From: Limnomonas spitsbergensis
Taxonomy: Eukaryota > Chlorophyta > Chlorophyceae > Chlamydomonadales
Reading direction: 5' to 3'
Assembly (NCBI GenBank): GCA_037349105.1
Contig: JAYJMM010000100.1
Coordinates: forward strand, 2,257,001 to 2,321,000
DNA length: 64,000 nt
Positions 10,464-22,000 of this stretch are shown here, piece after piece (the first letter of the stretch is position 1; each line of letters opens with the position of its first letter). The notes under the pieces were generated by a model, which was not told the origin of the DNA, did no database searches, and saw nothing but the letters and a program-made list of their open reading frames with translations. The translations under genes and the position numbers were made by a program.

Positions 10464-12182
10464 TTGGCTCCTTTGGGCACACTCCGAAACCAGCTCAGCC
10501 AGGTGGCGCTTGAGGGGCGGCCCTCATGGCATCCTGACTCAAACCAGGTCAGCGGCATTTGCTATGAGCACCACGAGAATGTGTCCCTCCTACTCAACAG
10601 CATGGATGCGATTCAGGCCCTCTTCAGCCAGGTGACAGTGGGGAGATGCCACCTGGCATCTGAGGCCCTCGTCATCTTTGTGCAGGCTTATGCCGACAAC
10701 GGCTGCACTGCGGTCCCCTTGATAGTGATCCCCTCTTGCAAGGCCATGGGCGCCCAATTCCAGGTCATCCTCCTGACTCTGCTCATGGAGGTGTGGGATG
10801 GGCTGCATCAGCGGGGTGCGTTGGGTCCACTTCTCAACATGGACTCGGACGGGCAGGCTCAGCGGCGGCAGGCCTTTCACCACCTCTTCTGCACTGGCTC
10901 GGCTGCGCGAGCAGCCCCGGGGACCGCAGATGCCTCTGTCTGGGCAGTGGGCAGACAGTGCCCTCTAGTGCTGGACTGATGATGCATGCGGTCCTAACGG
11001 AATGACGGGGGCCTTCGACCTCAAGCACATCTGGAAGCGCTACCGCTCGCTCATGATCAGCATCAAAAGGGGCATGGCAGTTATGGGGGACACCATCACC
11101 CATGCTGACCTGATGGTGCTGTTCCGGGCGGGTGGGCATGAGGAGGCATCCATCTCAGCCATGTTCAATCCAGTGGACAAGTAGAACGTGCCTGTGACTA
11201 CCCGGCTACTGGATGCCCTTCGGAAGCTGGAGCTGGGATGGGTGAGCAGTACAGCACCGAACACCCCACCAGGGTGCCACAGCTCGTACGTGCTCGCCTC
11301 CTAGGCTCAGCCATGCATGGGCTGCACGTGCTGGTCACCGGACTGGACTGCAGCATCAGCGAGCTCTTGGTGCACGTCAGCAGGGCTGCACACATCTTGT
11401 TTGCCGTGTTCCGAGCAGAGGGGAAGAACGGAAACACGTTCATCCCCACTGTCTTGTACCATGACACTCAAGCGTTTGTGCAAACCCTGTTCTGGAACGT
11501 CATCAAGGTCCAGCAGCGGGGAGCCTCCAGCGGGGTGGAGCAGCGGTATCACATCCACCAACAGGGAACAGATGCGGGCGAGTCTCAGTTTGGTAGTGCC
11601 CGAGCCGTCGACAACAACAGCAACTTAAAGGCACGTCGCACGCCATCATATCATGTTGGGCGAATGTGGCGCAGCCTGCAGCTTGGAGCCTATGGCTGAT
11701 GAAGCATGTGGCTTCTGTGGTATCGTGTGTGGAGACCGGGACTCTGGCATGTGCATGTCAGAGCTGGGAAAGGGCGCTAGCAGCGGTGGCCCCTGAAAGT
11801 CAGCTCCGCATGCCCTCTGCACCACAAGATGTCATACGGCTCAGCACACAAGGTGTCAGCCAGCAATCCTTGCACCAACAGGCCAGTGCCATGCCATGTC
11901 TGCATGGGCAGGGATCCACACGTCCCCCGCCCATGGGTCTGGAGCTATCACTACTTTGATCACATGCAGACAGCCCATCCCGATCAGCAGCTGGCGGATG
12001 CAGATGTGGCAAGCGACGCGGTGACGGTGGAGAAATTAGAGGGAGTAGTGGGCAAAGAGGTCCCGCTGAGGGAGAGGAAGTTGGCATTGAGGGAGCTCAT
12101 GGCCAAGATGGAGGCTGATTCCAGCGCATTGCCACCGCCATTCAGGCCATCTGCCTGCCTTCTGGAAACATGTGATCGCTAG
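10464..12182 (+). pseudogene. Broken DDE-type transposase (agaricomycete-like family)
   Basis: Successive segments match the layout of a transposase-like family common in mushroom genomes. They are a HENVSLLLNSMDAIQALF segment, HLASEALVIF, the acidic LLNMDSDGQAQRRQAFHHLF (10830-10890), FDLKHIWKRYRSLMISIKRG (11010-11075), MFNPVDK (11162-11181), FIPTVLYHDTQAFVQTLFWN (11440-11500), HQQGTDAGESQFGSARAVDN (11560-11610) and a terminal CHVC...H zinc-finger-like stretch (11899-11975). The frame breaks at about 10977-11002, an in-frame TAG follows VDK at 11182, and there are more shifts near 11230 and 11640, so it is non-functional. Terminal inverted repeats were not found. The family match is from memory of the motif order. 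Confidence 0.68.
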
Positions 12183-12330
12183 CAAGCAGTAGTCGGTAGT
12201 CAATGGCCTGGCTGAGCTCAGTACCCAAATTGACTGTTGGCATTAATTGTGATCGCTAGCGAGTAGCGAGCATTAGGCGGTACTCAATAGCCTGACTGAG
12301 CCCAGTACACAAATTGACTGTTGGCCGAGC
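12176..12330. repeat. Tandem duplication, two units of about 75-85 bp
   Basis: GATCGCTAGC and the following CAAATTGACTGTTGGC occur twice (12173-12240 and 12251-12325) with small differences. Immediately downstream of the broken transposase, so possibly part of that element's end. Confidence 0.7.
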
Positions 12331-13270
12331 TGTTGGCATATCACCTAACGAATTGGAATATACCAGTAGAAGCGCCTTGACGAGCTGATAAAAAAACACC
12401 CCTTACACGCCCTGTAATTTTGAATTTTGACTGAGATATTTGAATTCCAATGGGTTCCGGAGGCGGTAGGTGGTATAGGTGGGTGGGTGGTACGCTTGGT
12501 CGCTCGATTGTTTATTCGGGCTTGGGTCCCCAGCTTTTATTTCTGCCCCCCCCTCGCAATCAACAGTCTTCCTTTTTCGCGGAGTCACCCCTAGCTAACA
12601 TAAGATGTCTAGGGGGATCTGATTTTAAGACATGCTAAATTGTATGATGCAGATGAATAGCAGCATTTGCCACAAGGAATACAATGGTACATCTCTCGTC
12701 TCATTCTGGTGCCTAAATAAAAGAATATCGGTACCCATAATAAATTAAAACAACTTTTTGCGTGACCCCCCTCTCCCCACCACTTTGCCCATCTTTATCT
12801 ACAGTACTCAATCCCTGGGCAGAAAGTATTTGAAAGCCAGATTTGGAATGCTCTCATTAAAGTCTACATTTTTGGTATGATGGGGTTCAAATTGTTGTTT
12901 TTGCCCCCACCCTCCCCCTCCCCCTCCCCCTCCCCCCCAAATCCGACTAAAGCTGTGCCGTGCCGTGCTACCTTAGTTGATCGTTGGGTAAGTTTTCTGA
13001 GGAGGAATCCGAAGGCAAAGCAATATGTTCGTTATTCTCGCTGGCTGAGGCCTTCATCACATACACAGGTATGGCATGTGCGAGTGCATCAGAGGTCTGT
13101 GCGATGGCGGCATCATAAGAAGTACAGGTAATTATTATTATTGTTGTATCTGGTACCAGGTTCTTGAGCTATTTACATTTACTCTTAGGTTATTTTCGAA
13201 AAATCTTGGCAAGATGCATCCGAGGACTGCACAAATTCTAGGTACCGTTGGTTCATTTTCTCCCGACCCG
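12331..13270. other. Gene-free, A+T-richer sequence
   Basis: No supported gene on either strand. Contains a (CCCCCT)n-like tract at 12905-12940 and low-complexity A/T stretches. Possibly transposon remains. Confidence 0.35.
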
Positions 13271-13322
13271 ACTGACGGGCGGCCAAGGCTTTTTAGCATG
13301 GCCCAGAGGTGTGATGCAATTG
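13271..13322 (+). mobile_element. LINE terminal module
   Basis: GGGCGGCCAAGGCTTTTTAG followed by GGCCCAGAGGTGTGATGCAA matches the plus-orientation terminal module. Confidence 0.5.
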
Positions 13323-13730
13323 GAAAATTATACATACAGTTGTGGCCTACATCCACGTCCATCTTAAGAAGATCAGGGGAGGCCTAGAGCCACAAGATTG
13401 GAGCTGCTTTAAAGGCATACAACTGTCTGGTCATTGAATGAATGGGGTCCCAGCCCTCACTACTGCGTAGCCAACCTCAATTTCCCCTGAAAGATCCAGG
13501 CAGCATCAACGGGCATGAAGGGCAGAAATGATGCCACACATGCTACCCGCTGGGACCTTCCGCGACCCACGCAGTTCTTTAGACTTCCTTTACTTTGGGG
13601 GGTGACCTTTTCCTTCTCTTTTTCCCGTCTGTATTTTTCTCCCTACCAGACTGTCTGTAATGTAATGCGATGTCATTGACCTTGGTCAGAGCACTGGATG
13701 GCGGTCCTATCTAGGTCATAAATCTACAAT

Positions 13731-14010
13731 GTGAAACATCTGGGCCCTGCTCTATAAGGCTCGGCCGCACGGTTGTCCAGCATGATCCATCTAGTATGTT
13801 AGTTAATGAAGTGTAGTTACACTTCTGGGCCCTGCCTAAATAAAGCTCGGCCATAACTTCGGCAAACTGAAGTCAGCTAGGAAATTCAAGGGAGAAGGCA
13901 CTTGTAAGAGCATTAAAAAGGTCAGGCAAAACGTCTGGTATGTCAGTACCAGCACAAGTCAATACGGTGTGTCAAAGCCTTTACATCTCTGGGCCCAGCT
14001 CAAAAATATG
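13731..14010 (-). mobile_element. Three LINE terminal modules
   Basis: Copies at 13731-13774 (ACATCTGGGCCCTGCTC then GGCTCGGCCGC), 13803-13852 (TACACTTCTGGGCCCTGC) and a decayed one near 13980-14005 (CATCTCTGGGCCCAGCTC). All in minus orientation, with short unrelated sequence between, as expected for independent truncated insertions or a local duplication. Confidence 0.5.
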
Positions 14011-14508
14011 TAAATTCGGTTTCAGTATATACATTATGGATCCTGCAGTCATCAGTCGCCTCTCCCGTCATCACAACCTGTGACTAAAATTCAAAATCAC
14101 GAAGGACAAAAAACCTCCCTCACGTAATGATGTAAGTAAGTCAATGACACAATACCTCATGAAAGTAAGTCAATCAGTGTATGAACGCTGCCGCTCCAAT
14201 TCCGCCCACGAGTTTGAATGCAGTCTTGTGGACAGTCAATGACGTAATGCAGTCCATCTAGACATCGAATGTATTGTTTCATCCGAGGTACCTGTAAACA
14301 CGAACCCTAAAACGCAATTTGAATGTAGCCCTCTTGAGTATAAGACGTAGTGTTGTATGCACTCATTCCACAGTCTGACACACAAACTGACACCATTGCG
14401 TGGACAATATATGTAAGATAGATAGACACTGGTGCGGTACATAACAAACATCTATTCCATACTTCATCAGCTGAGACATGGTTTAAGATCTAGTTCGAGA
14501 TCAGAGCC
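14011..14508. other. 3' flank of RING-CH copy 2, no gene seen
   Basis: Unique, A+T-richer sequence downstream of the minus-strand RING-CH gene; probably includes its 3' UTR. No recognisable poly(A) signal. Confidence 0.35.
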
Positions 14509-16891
14509 TCAGAGGCCGCTGCCGCTGCCAGGCCGTCCTCCATCAGCACAGCTGGCCAAGCGGGCGCGTTTGCCTCCTCCCTCTACAGTCGACAGCCTCG
14601 AGACGTCCCCGCTGCCCCGCAGCATGCTGCCTCCCCGCTGCGCCGATGCCCCGCGCACCCAGAGGCGACCGCCGGCAGAGGAGTCACCGCCGCTACCTTG
14701 GTGAGCGCCCGTAGCATTCCCCTCCTCCTCGTTACAGCTGAAAAAAGTCTCAGTGGCGAGAGGGTCTACCATCTGCAGCAGCTGCTCCGCGGTCCATACA
14801 TCCTGCTCTGAAGCACGCCTCGCGTCCAGCCGCATCCGCCGCCTGCTGCCGGCCCGCGGGTGCGGCACAAACCCGCCGATGGAGCCGGGGCAGCCCCGGC
14901 TGCCGCCGCGGGCGGTGCCAGCCGTCCCGGCGGGCGGCCACTGCGCGCCGGGCTCAGGCTGCCACCTTGAGGAGTGACCTGCCGGCTGGCCATCGAAGGG
15001 GTGCGACGTGCTGAGCATTCTCGGGCTGACTCCTAGCGACCCGCATCTCGCCATGGCCGGCAGGGACACCGCTCGGTCTCTCATTGCCATGTCATCGGCC
15101 GTCGCAGACGCAGAGCCCGCGCGACCATTGAATCCAGATCTGGATCCAAGCCTGCCAGCGTAGGTGACAATGCTGGATCTGGATCCGGATCTGCCAATGG
15201 GGCTTACACCGCCGGTCATGGGCGCTGGCACGTCCTCAGTTGTGCTGGCAGTGGGGCGTGCCGCCACAGGCGCCAGCTCGCTGCGAGCTCCCCTGCTCAT
15301 GTCAAGCCTGACGGCTGTGACCAGCTCCGAGGCCGCCTCAATTCTTTGCATCTGCAATGAGTCAGTGGCCAGATGAGTTGCAGCTGCTGTCTCTGCCGCA
15401 GCGATGGCGATGGGCCCGCCGGAGCGGGCCACAGACCCGTCCGAGCGTTGCCTCGTGAACGCTGAGGTCGGCCTGCCGGCCTCTGCTCGCCCGCTGGAGA
15501 CACCAACGGCAGCAGCACCGGGTACTCCCGCTGCGGATGTGCCGGTAGATGCATCCGCACCCATTAAAGCTCCCTCAGACGCAGGGCTGTTGCCGAGTCT
15601 TCTCCCGCCGCCCCCTCGTGCCGGGGGCGCTGTGGCACCTGAACCACTGCCGCTCCGCTGCTGCCCGCCGCCGCGGCGCTGTGCCGCCGCGATGCTGGCA
15701 CAGAAGACAGCCGCGTCATACGTGGCCATGCCCTTGAGCTGCAGGTTGCTGGCAGCGCCGTCGGGCTCTGGGTAGATGCATTCGAAGTTGACTTCGAAAG
15801 CCTGAGATCATGAGGAGGGTAGGGGTGAAGGGTTGAGCAAAATGGGAAGTCAGAATCTGCTGCACATGGCCTGCGATTGCGGGAAGGGTGTGCCAGTACA
15901 TTGCGGTACGGGAACAAAATACGAGTGATGTGTGACTTGTGAGGGGGATATGTCGGTTGCAAGTCTGGGCTTGCAAGAAATGGGTGGGGAGCAGGGACTG
16001 GAGGGCGCCAACACTCCTTTTGTTTTTTTCCAGGGTGGATCGTCACCATTCTTCATATGGTGCATCGGCTATCGTTCGGCTGGATCACGGTCTGCGTTGC
16101 CGGCAGTGCTTACAAGTTTTTCTCACCTGTGTTTCTGGCAAGCCCAGCAGCTCCCGCACATCCCGCTCAAACTGGATCTTGCCGGCCTGCCCCGGTTGAA
16201 CGCGCACCACGTGCACCTGATTGCCAAAGTGCACGCTGATCAGAGGCAGAGCCGCGGCAGCAGCCTCGGCCGCAGTGGTGGCGCCTGCTGAGGACCATTC
16301 GCCGGCGGCAGCGGTGGGTGTTGCACATTCCTGGCTCTTGCTGCTGCTGCGAGGTCGCTTACGTCCCCTGGAAAGAGCTTCTCGGTAGTCAGGTAGCTCC
16401 GCTTGGCAGAAGCGGCAGTTCTTCTCTTCCCTGAAGGTTGGCGAAACAAAACGTTTTGAATTTGAATTCGATGTCTTGAGGCAGGCAGTTGTGTGTCAGT
16501 TGTGCTCATGCCCCGACAGCTCAAAAGTTGCTGCTCAGAACAGGGCAGTGAGAGGTAGGTTGGGCGGAGGTTGTTGCGTCTCGGATGCGTACCGTAATGC
16601 GTGCCATGCGCATTTGGGTGTGTTACGACTTACGAGCGATACCGGAAGATTTTGCATGCGCATTGGCGCACCTGCTGCCTACCTTTTGCCTGCCTGGTGT
16701 AGACACCACTTGGCCCAGCACAGCGCGTGGGCGAGCCGGGTCGGACACAGGCACAAGCGCTCCAGCTTGCTGCTCTGCTGCTGCCGCGGCTCGTCATCGG
16801 TGCTGGAGCCTAGGCAGATCCAGCATACCTCGTCTTCGTCGCATCGATCGGACAAGTCAGCGGGCGCAATCGGCGACGAAAGCAAGGCCAT
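14509..16891 (-). CDS. RING-CH (RINGv) protein, copy 2, three exons, 601 aa
   Basis: Exons are 16891-16683, 16430-16127 and 15801-14509, all GT-AG and in phase. The RING-CH ligands are C23, C26, C47, C49, H55, C58, C75 and C78 (CWICLG, CLC, LAHALC, CRFC), so the domain sits almost at the N-terminus. Residues about 131-205 carry the module shared with copy 1 (ISVHFGNQVHVVRVQPGQAG, EVNFEC, GMATYDAAVFCAS). The remaining 400 residues are Ser/Gly/Ala/Arg-rich and look disordered, with only patchy order (TAEQLLQMVDPLATETFFS). Probable E3 ubiquitin ligase by domain; substrate unknown and no transmembrane segment seen. Exon 2 fuses what are exons 2 and 3 in copy 1. Its introns are compact (252 and 325 bp) and free of arrays. 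A TATA-like site lies about 250 bp upstream of the ATG. Confidence 0.87.
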
Positions 16892-17140
16892 GATGATCCG
16901 CGCTCGGCCGCTTCCGTAGGAGCGCTAAAGGCGTGAAAATCGAGGCTAATATTGCAATCAGGCGTCGTTTGGGTAGTCCGTTATGCAGTGAGGCAGGCAG
17001 TGAGTGGCTGTGCTGATTGCTGGTGTATGACTTGCGATATATGTGATGGTTCAGTTTGGATGTGAAAGTAGGAACGTTGGATTGAGTCGGTGTCAATGCT
17101 TGTTGTGTCAGCAATGTGCACTAATACAATTCAGCGACCG

Positions 17141-17157
17141 CAAATATATATACAACG
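17141..17157 (-). promoter_or_regulatory. TATA-like element upstream of RING-CH copy 2
   Basis: The minus strand reads TGTATATATATTTG here, 250-266 bp upstream of the ATG at 16891. Position and sequence suit a core promoter with a 5' UTR of about 200 nt. No transcript evidence. Confidence 0.4.
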
Positions 17158-17820
17158 AAGGAGCAGGAATCTACTTTTGATCGACTTCGTTTTTAGTGCT
17201 GCGCGTCTGCTGGACATGCATGTATAAACCTGTCCCAGTCCCGTCACGTCTGTTGTCACATTTCGATTGGACGTGACGAACTGTACATCCGCTTGTCGAC
17301 TACCACTTCTGATCGGACGTGGCGACGCCTCACTTGCAGGCACTGCTGCATGTCGACTGCGTCGACAGTCACGTCGTGACTGACTTGTGGTGGTCATGTC
17401 TGTCTCGTCACTCGCGCTCATTCGATTGGCGTAAAGGACAATGCCATATATATATGCGACGCGACACCGGTACCGTATACAGACAACCCAGCTTCGCCTT
17501 CTAATTTCTGTTAATTGCTGATGCAGAAAGGGCACGCTCTACGATACGCACGCTCGATCGTCGCTGTATGCTCGCGCGCACTGGAATTCTCTGTTTAAAA
17601 TGCCCAATCCTTTGCTCTCGCTCGGTATGTACACCCACCCAGGGTATACACCGCTCGTTACCCTCCCTGTCTTCTCAGATTCTTGCTCCCAAGCCAGGCA
17701 CCCTATTTCGCGTGCCTTCATACGGTATCCTCCGAATCAGGCAGCCCTCATGTGTACCGTACGTCAGGGATGTATGATTTCATTCCACCCTACCGACAAG
17801 CCATGCATGCATCGCGGCCC
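17158..17820. other. Intergenic, no gene seen
   Basis: A+T-richer sequence. Between 17240 and 17410 a GGACGTGACGA / GGACGTGGCGACG motif and GTCACGTC-like words recur in both orientations and could be regulatory sites for the gene at 16891. Otherwise nothing supported. Confidence 0.3.
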
Positions 17821-19070
17821 TCAAACTATATCCAGCCCAGCTTCTTCTCAGTTCTACAAAGTTAAAGATGCAACCTAGTTTTCGCGAAGCACGCCATTTA
17901 GGGCAAATCCAGTCCAGCATGGCAGGTTCAAGACAGTTCTAGCATGCAGATCCATCCAACCTGAACAATCAGCGCCCCACTTCTAAGCGTGCCACTCAGC
18001 CTGTGAGGTGTCAAACCTGCCCTGAGCGATTGACTCAATATTCCCCTTATCAGTGCCGATCCAGCCCGTCCTCATTATTCCTAGCTCTGGATCCATCCTG
18101 CCCAAGCCCACATGCCCCTTCGTAGATTGACATCCGTCATGAATGGCTTCATTATTATTCCACACCACTTCTACACCTTCGTTGACATCCGTCATGAATG
18201 GCTTCATTATTATTCCACACATCTGGGCAGCTTCTGTGTAGATCCAGCTCAGCTTCTCCATAGCTCCGGATCCATCCTGCCCAAGCCATGCCCCCTCGGT
18301 AGGTGGGGACCCATGCTAATCCATGGTTTCCACACAATTTCTGACTGACCCCCAGGCAGATCTAGAGATACCGTCCAGCTACACAGCAGCTCCAGCAGTA
18401 CAAAGTCAGCCTGGCCAAGCAAGATCGCTCTCGCCACAGCACAGACCCAACAGCCCGGCTTCTGCCAAGCTCCAGATTCAACCTGTTCGATACAGCCTAG
18501 CCCTCAGGGCAAACCCAGCCCACATTCTGCCCAGCTCCAGAATGACTATGGCCAACTCGCACAGGAATGGGCGGTAACGGCTCGGATGTGGCTTCGGCAC
18601 AGGCTACGCTGTTTCCTTAACTCTCACGCCACTCCGGGGCGTAGCATTCTTTCTTTGGCCTACTGATCAGCGCACCGCTCAGGCCCCTACATATAGCCCA
18701 GCTTCTGCATGGCTCAAATTCTGACCACTCGAGTAGGCCACCAGCTGAAACCGGCACAGCTTGGCCCTTTGCTTGGGGAGATCCAGACCAGCTTCTGCTC
18801 AGCTCCAGATTAGACTCGGCCACCACAGTGCACCCCATATCGTAGATCCATCTGAATTTCCGTACAGCTTCAATGCAGCTTCTGCCCAGCTTCCGCTTAA
18901 ACCTGCCCCCCCTGGTGCAGGCACCCATCAGCCCACACCAGACTCCTCACAGCTCCTGATCCATCATGACCATGACAGCATGCCCATCTTAAGTCTTGAA
19001 GCTTCCAAGCAAGTTGTAATTTTTGGAAGATGCACTGCTGCCCTTCACTAGGACAGCTGAGTGGGCCCAG
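17820..19070. repeat. Degenerate repeat around GCCCAGCTTCTGC
   Basis: Loose units of 50-100 bp with GCCCAGCTTCTGCYCAGCTCC and GATCCATCCTGCCCAAGCC, plus an exact 37-bp duplication (GACATCCGTCATGAATGGCT...) at 18127 and 18183. The same GCCCAGCTTTCGCCTG word occurs at 19069, right at the TOP3A stop codon, so the array may derive from the TOP3A 3' end. Confidence 0.6.
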
Positions 19071-19080
19071 CTTTCGCCTG

Positions 19081-19099
19081 CTAGCCGTTAGGACAGTCC
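19081..19099 (-). CDS. TOP3A: TOP3A exon 23: 19-bp terminal microexon
   Basis: The acceptor CTTGTAG is followed by G GAC TGT CCT AAC GGC TAG. Joined to exon 22 it gives HWT-R-DCPNG-stop, which supplies the last cysteine (C957) of the CCHC knuckle with correct C-x2-C-x4-H-x4-C spacing. The phase fits exactly. Because only 19 bases are involved, transcript evidence would be needed to be certain; the knuckle spacing and the DCPN ending typical of plant TOP3A are the support. Confidence 0.72.
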
Positions 19100-22000
19100 C
19101 TACAAGTAAGCAAGGGGCACGTGCGTCAAGCAGCAGTGCACATATCATACTTCAGCTACCATTCAGTCTGGTGCTCACGCGGCCGAGCCTATTCGCTGTT
19201 AGGGCGTGGAGGTCAAGGAAAAAGCGCAGCTTGGGGTCGTAGCCACATCCGTGCTGTTACCATGGCCCAGAGGTGTCATGCCATGGACTTCAGCTACCAT
19301 TCAGCTGCATCACTGCCCACTGCCAAGCCTTGCAGCCACCGGCCAAGGCGGACCAAGGTTAGGTTCCCATGGGCCCATTAGTGGCTCATACGCATGCTGG
19401 TCCACTTTTCCTCATGTCCCCCCCCTGACCCCTTGTGTTTGTGTCGTTCTCTCCACCCAACCCTTTAGTTAGGCGCCCACGCGGCCCAGCCTTTTTGAGC
19501 AGGGCCCAGAGGTGTTATGTCATTGACTCATGCTGGTCTGGCTCGCACTACGGTATACAATAAAGACTGTCGAGGAGCCAGCAAGCGTCATACAAGGTCT
19601 CAGACATTCAAGGTGAGGAGTGCACACCCCTCCCCATCCATACCCAAAGGTTCAGGGATCGAACCCGCCACACGATCTTCTCTCTCCCCCTGTCTAGATC
19701 ACCGGGTTCCTCGTTCCTGCTCCCTCACAAAGGAGGGTGGCATAGCTGCACCATTATCCTGGCTGTGCATGGTAGCTGGTATTGAGCATAGTCGTTCCCT
19801 ACCAGCCCCATGCGGCTGAGCGTTCAGCAGGGCCCAGCGGGTATGCACCGTTCGAAACCCCTCCCCATCAACGGCGCAAAAAGGCAAATGGGGCCTGTGG
19901 GGTTAACTCCGTGATTTTCTCTTACCGTGCAGGATTTCCCCAGTGCATGGGGGGATACTGCATGGGGGGAATGTTGCATGGGGGGATATGTTGCATGGCG
20001 GGAAGTACTGCATGGGGGAAATGTTGCATGGGGGGATATGTTGCATGGCGGGAAATACTGCATGGGGGAAATGTTGCATGGGGGGATATGTTGCATGGCG
20101 GGAAATACTGCATGGGGGAAATGTTGCATGGGGAAAGGTCGCATGGGGAAACGCTGTATGGGGGACTGCATGAAGTCGGAGCTGCATGTCAAAAATATGC
20201 ATATCCATATCATAGGCACACCCGGCTGCTTTTTCGTGCTAGCGTCTCAGGTTTTCTAAGGATGGGCTGCTGGCCCCCCACTTAGTAAAGCCACAGCAAA
20301 ATAAACTATACATCTACCCCCCCTTTCCCCCCTTGCGCACCTGGTCCAATGCCCTGGCTGTTGACACTTGAAGCACACGTCGCCGCTCTGGCCTGTGCCG
20401 GGGAACAAGAAGCAAATGGACAGTTTAGGGCTTAGGGGCCAGAATAAAGAGAAGGCCGACAAAGGGTACCCGTGACAACAAGGCACGCCCCAATCATGGT
20501 CAGTAGTACACGTTGCCGCCCTCAACCTCAACCCTATACCCTAACGATCAGCTGACACGACGCAAAAGAGGGACGTAGAGCTATGTGGGGCATGAAGAAA
20601 ATGTATCCTTAAAATATATGCATGGAAAAAATCCCTTAATCCCTGATGCCCTGGCTGTTGACTCTAGCAACATACATTCACGTCCCTGCCCCCCTAGCGT
20701 GCAGGGACCTAGATGCAAGCTAAGAACTTGGGGCTTGGGGGAAAGAGGGACAAGGGGGCAACAAAGCATGCACATCATGAAAGGTTTTCCCCGATGCCCT
20801 GCTGGCTGTTCACACTTGATGCACACGCCCCCCTCCCCCCCCCCTAGCCTGCAGGGACCTAGATGCCAGCTAAGAACTTGGGGCTTGGGGGCAAGAAGAG
20901 CAAGGGGAACAACAAAGCATGCACATCATGAAAGGTTCGCCCTGATGCCCTGCTGGCTGTTCACACTTGATGCCCCCCCCCCCCTCCCCCCCCCTAGCCC
21001 GCAGGGATCTAGATGCCAGCTAAGATCTTGGGGTTTGGGGGCAAGAAGAGCAAGGGGAACAACAAAGCATGCACATCATGAAAGGTTCGCCCCGATGCCC
21101 TGCTGGCTGTTCACACTTGATGCCCCCCCCCCCCTAGCCTGCAGGGACCTAGATGCCAGCTAAGAACTTGGGGCTTGGGGGCAAGAAGAGCAAGGGGAAC
21201 AACAAAGCATGCACATCATGAAAGGTTCGCCCCGATGCCCTGCTGGCTGTTGACACTTGATGCACACGCCCCCCTCCCCCCCCCCTAGCCTGCAGGGACC
21301 TAGATGCCAGCTAAGAACTTGGGGCTTGGGGGCAAGAAGAGCAAGGGGAACAACAAAGCATGCACATCATGAAAGGTTCGCCCCGATGCCCTGCTGGCTG
21401 TTCACACTTGATGCCCCCCCCCCCCCCTAGCCTGCAGGGACCTAGATGCCAGCTAAGAACTTGGGGCTTGGGGGCAAGAAGAGCAAGGGGAACAACAAAG
21501 CATGCACATCATGAAAGGTTCGCCCCGATGCCCTGCTGGCTGTTCACACTTGATTCCCCCCCCCCCCCCCCCCCCCCTAGCCTGCAGGGACCTAGATGCC
21601 AGCTAAGAACTTGCGGCTTGGGGGCAAGAAGAGCAAGGGGAACAGCAAAGCATGCACATCATGAAAGGTTTGCCCCGATGCCCTGCTGGCTGTTCACACT
21701 TGATGCCCCCCCCCCCCCCCCCTAGCCTGCAGGGACCTAGATGCAAGCTAAGAACTTGGGGCTTGGGGGCAAGAAGGACAAGGAAGGCAACAAATAATGC
21801 ACATCAGGAAAGGTTTGCCACATTTTCTTCGCTGTCGACACTTAATGCACACGCCCCCGACTCCCCGTTATGGCCTTCAGGGAACAAGAAGCAAGCAAAG
21901 AACTCTTTGGTCTTCGGGGCATAAAGAAAAAAACAGGGTCGACAAAGGGTACCGTCCACGCAGGAAAGGATTTTCCCTCTTGTCGCACGAATTGCCGCCC

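Noticed and set aside
20585..21725. Plus-strand ORFs of 192 and 121 codons with repeated CPAGCSH
   Set aside because: Antisense translation of the decayed exon 22 array.
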